Source: Clostridiales bacterium
Lineage (GTDB): Bacteria > Bacillota > Clostridia > Christensenellales > Aristaeellaceae
Length of the DNA stretch: 5,931 bases
NCBI GenBank assembly: GCA_004552515.1
Contig: SFOF01000139.1
Location: 1-5,931, forward strand
Reading direction: 5' to 3'
Below the pieces are notes generated by a model. That model worked only from the letters and a program-made list of their open reading frames with translations. It was not told the origin of the DNA and did no database searches. The position numbers and the translations under genes are program-made. The first letter of the stretch is position 1. The number at the start of each line of letters is the position of its first letter. Positions 4,980 through 5,931 of this stretch are shown here, one piece after another.

Positions 4980-5931
4980 ATGAACGATTTTGAATTTGGC
5001 AATTATCTCTGCGCGCTGCGTGAGAAAAAGGGGTTCACGCAAGGAGAGCTGGCCGAACGGCTCGGCGTGAGCAACAAGGCCGTCTCAAAGTGGGAAAACG
5101 GCCGTTCAAGGCCGAAAAGCCGAATCATCGTGCAGCTCGCGGCGCTTTACGGCGTTTCGGCGGACGATCTGCTCTCGGGCGGCCGGCGAATCGAGCCTTG
5201 CGACGCCGTGATCACCTCGCCGCTCGAAAGCGCGCCCGCAAGAATCGTATCCAGACAGAGGAGGAGTGAAAACATGAATCTGATTCCCGAAACCTCGAGC
5301 GCCTGCTATGACTATATGTGTACATTCGCCAATCAGCGCCTGCCCGCGCAGGAGCTGGGCATCACCGGCGAAGGCGCATCGGAGCTGCGCGATTCGCTGA
5401 CCGACGAGACGCTGTTCGGCAAGCGGAACTACTATCACCCGTTCGACGGGGCCGACCGTGCCGCGCTCTATCTGATGGTCGACGACGGCTGGGACGTGCC
5501 GATGGGCACAGCCAACCTCGCCGGCGCGCCCAACCTCTTCGGCTGGTGCGACCCCGATCCCGAAAAATTCCCCAATTACGGCCACACGCCGGCCGAACGG
5601 CTGAAAACGCTCTGTGAAAAGACGAAGGCGCTCGGCTACGCGGGGCTGGGGCTTTGGATCTCTCCGCAGATGCGCTTTGAGGATGCAAACGCGCCGTCTT
5701 CGCTGGACGAAGCGCGCAAATACTGGTCTGAAAGGGCGCGCTGGTGCCACGAAGCGGGAATCAGCTATTGGAAAATCGACTGGGGCGTGCGATGCAGCGA
5801 AGTTGACTATCGCCGGATGCTGACCGAAGTCGCGCGCGAATTTGGGCCGGGGCTGATCGTCGAGCACGCCGTCTGTCAGCCGCCGTTCTCGCAGATGGGC
5901 GACGTCGAGCGCAGAAGAGCGCTCACAAAGG
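4980..5931 (+). CDS. XRE-family HTH domain in frame with an alpha-galactosidase-like hydrolase (3' end beyond window)
   Basis: From ATG 4980 the frame stays open for all 317 codons to the window end. Residues 5-66 are a clear XRE/Cro-type DNA-binding domain: FGNYLCALREKKGFTQGELA, then LGVSNKAVSKWENGRSRPKS, then LAALYGVSADDLLSGG. It contains the TQxELAERLGVS helix-turn-helix and the recognition segment SNKAVSKWENG. A basic, low-complexity linker (about 68-98) leads without a stop into the hydrolase domain at residue 99. Stand-alone XRE proteins of this size normally end about here, and a perfect RBS lies at the junction, so the fusion may be recent or caused by a small indel. A TGA at 5267-5269 in another frame would end the regulator normally. 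SD-like AAAGGG (4965-4970) precedes the ATG by nine bases; ATG 4973 gives only a six-codon peptide. The HTH assignment is firm; whether a fused protein is actually made is open. Confidence 0.78.
   Translation, partial: MNDFEFGNYLCALREKKGFTQGELAERLGVSNKAVSKWENGRSRPKSRIIVQLAALYGVSADDLLSGGRRIEPCDAVITSPLESAPARIVSRQRRSENMNLIPETSSACYDYMCTFANQRLPAQELGITGEGASELRDSLTDETLFGKRNYYHPFDGADRAALYLMVDDGWDVPMGTANLAGAPNLFGWCDPDPEKFPNYGHTPAERLKTLCEKTKALGYAGLGLWISPQMRFEDANAPSSLDEARKYWSERARWCHEAGISYWKIDWGVRCSEVDYRRMLTEVAREFGPGLIVEHAVCQPPFSQMGDVERRRALTK
5259..5264 (+). promoter_or_regulatory. Perfect internal ribosome binding site for the hydrolase
   Basis: AGGAGG lies nine bases before ATG 5274, inside the continuous XRE-hydrolase frame. 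It is the best ribosome binding site in the window, clearly better than that of ATG 4980, so hydrolase started at 5274 may be the main product even if the longer fusion also forms. Confidence 0.8.
5274..5931 (+). CDS. Alpha-galactosidase-like glycoside hydrolase (clan GH-D type), 3'-truncated
   Basis: This describes the hydrolase part and its likely independent start. At least 219 residues of a GH27/GH36-like TIM barrel are visible. LYLMVDDGWDVP (66-76 of this product) resembles the first-strand (D)DGW motif. ERLKTLCEKTKALGYAGLGL then WISPQ (108-132) matches the 'look for it on foot, slow' style strand with WxxP. ISYWKIDWG (163-171) fits the YxKxDxG strand whose Asp (D169 here) is the nucleophile in clan GH-D. 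LIVEHAVCQPPFS (194-206) follows. The acid/base region and C-terminal domains lie beyond the window. No signal peptide follows ATG 5274, suggesting cytoplasmic hydrolysis of imported alpha-galactosides or related glycosides; other clan GH-D specificities, or an isomaltodextranase-like activity, are possible. It is divergent from the beta-helix gene, consistent with one glycan-use locus. Confidence 0.78.
   Translation, partial: MNLIPETSSACYDYMCTFANQRLPAQELGITGEGASELRDSLTDETLFGKRNYYHPFDGADRAALYLMVDDGWDVPMGTANLAGAPNLFGWCDPDPEKFPNYGHTPAERLKTLCEKTKALGYAGLGLWISPQMRFEDANAPSSLDEARKYWSERARWCHEAGISYWKIDWGVRCSEVDYRRMLTEVAREFGPGLIVEHAVCQPPFSQMGDVERRRALTK

Noticed and set aside
5106..5867. 253-codon minus-strand frame opposite the hydrolase
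   Set aside because: It is antisense to the XRE and alpha-galactosidase-like motifs, and its own translation shows no domain.
1..5931. CRISPR arrays, tRNA/rRNA genes, insertion sequences or attachment sites
   Set aside because: No regularly spaced repeats, tRNA-like cloverleaf, transposase motifs or terminal inverted repeats were seen on either strand.

Overview
The window looks like a GC-rich member of the Bacillota, probably a Clostridia-type gut anaerobe. The support is several near-consensus sigma-A promoters (TTGACA/TATAAT class, 17-bp spacers), AGGAGG-type ribosome binding sites, a Gram-positive LplC/YtcP-type sugar permease tail, an XRE regulator and two carbohydrate-active enzyme genes. 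No lineage below that can be supported from the sequence. I see no rRNA, tRNA, CRISPR array or insertion sequence.

Layout: an intact EamA/DMT-family transporter gene (73-957, +) has a perfect -10 box just inside the window. It converges on a decayed minus-strand block (about 1118-2158). That block holds the last ~50 codons of a sugar ABC-transporter permease without the rest of the gene, a 50-codon ORF joined by an ATGA overlap, and an amidohydrolase-2 family gene broken by an apparent 1-nt deletion and a larger internal deletion. The block still has a good promoter (2215-2243), RBS and start codon. A perfect 25-nt palindrome covers the ATGA junction.

Next comes a two-gene minus-strand unit (2285-3120) of unrecognised small proteins overlapping by ATGA. 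The second resembles phage-type sigma-like (RinA/ArpU-class) regulators in architecture. Their consensus promoter is bracketed by two copies of a 14-bp dyad, TCGCA-N4-TGCRA, with centres 63 bp apart (six helical turns). This is the best candidate here for an undescribed regulatory circuit.

Upstream of it, a strong intrinsic terminator (3343-3390) ends a GH28-like parallel beta-helix gene (3408-4823, -). That gene is divergent from a + strand gene starting at 4980, in which an XRE DNA-binding domain is in frame, with no stop, with an alpha-galactosidase-like (GH27/GH36, clan GH-D) TIM-barrel hydrolase that runs off the window. A perfect internal RBS and ATG (5259-5276) would also allow the hydrolase to be made alone.

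Working picture: the right half is a glycan-degradation locus, with a beta-helix hydrolase and an alpha-galactosidase-like enzyme divergently transcribed and an XRE domain well placed to control both promoters. The left-central block is an eroding catabolic/transport operon. The two-gene unit between them is a separately regulated cassette, possibly phage-derived.
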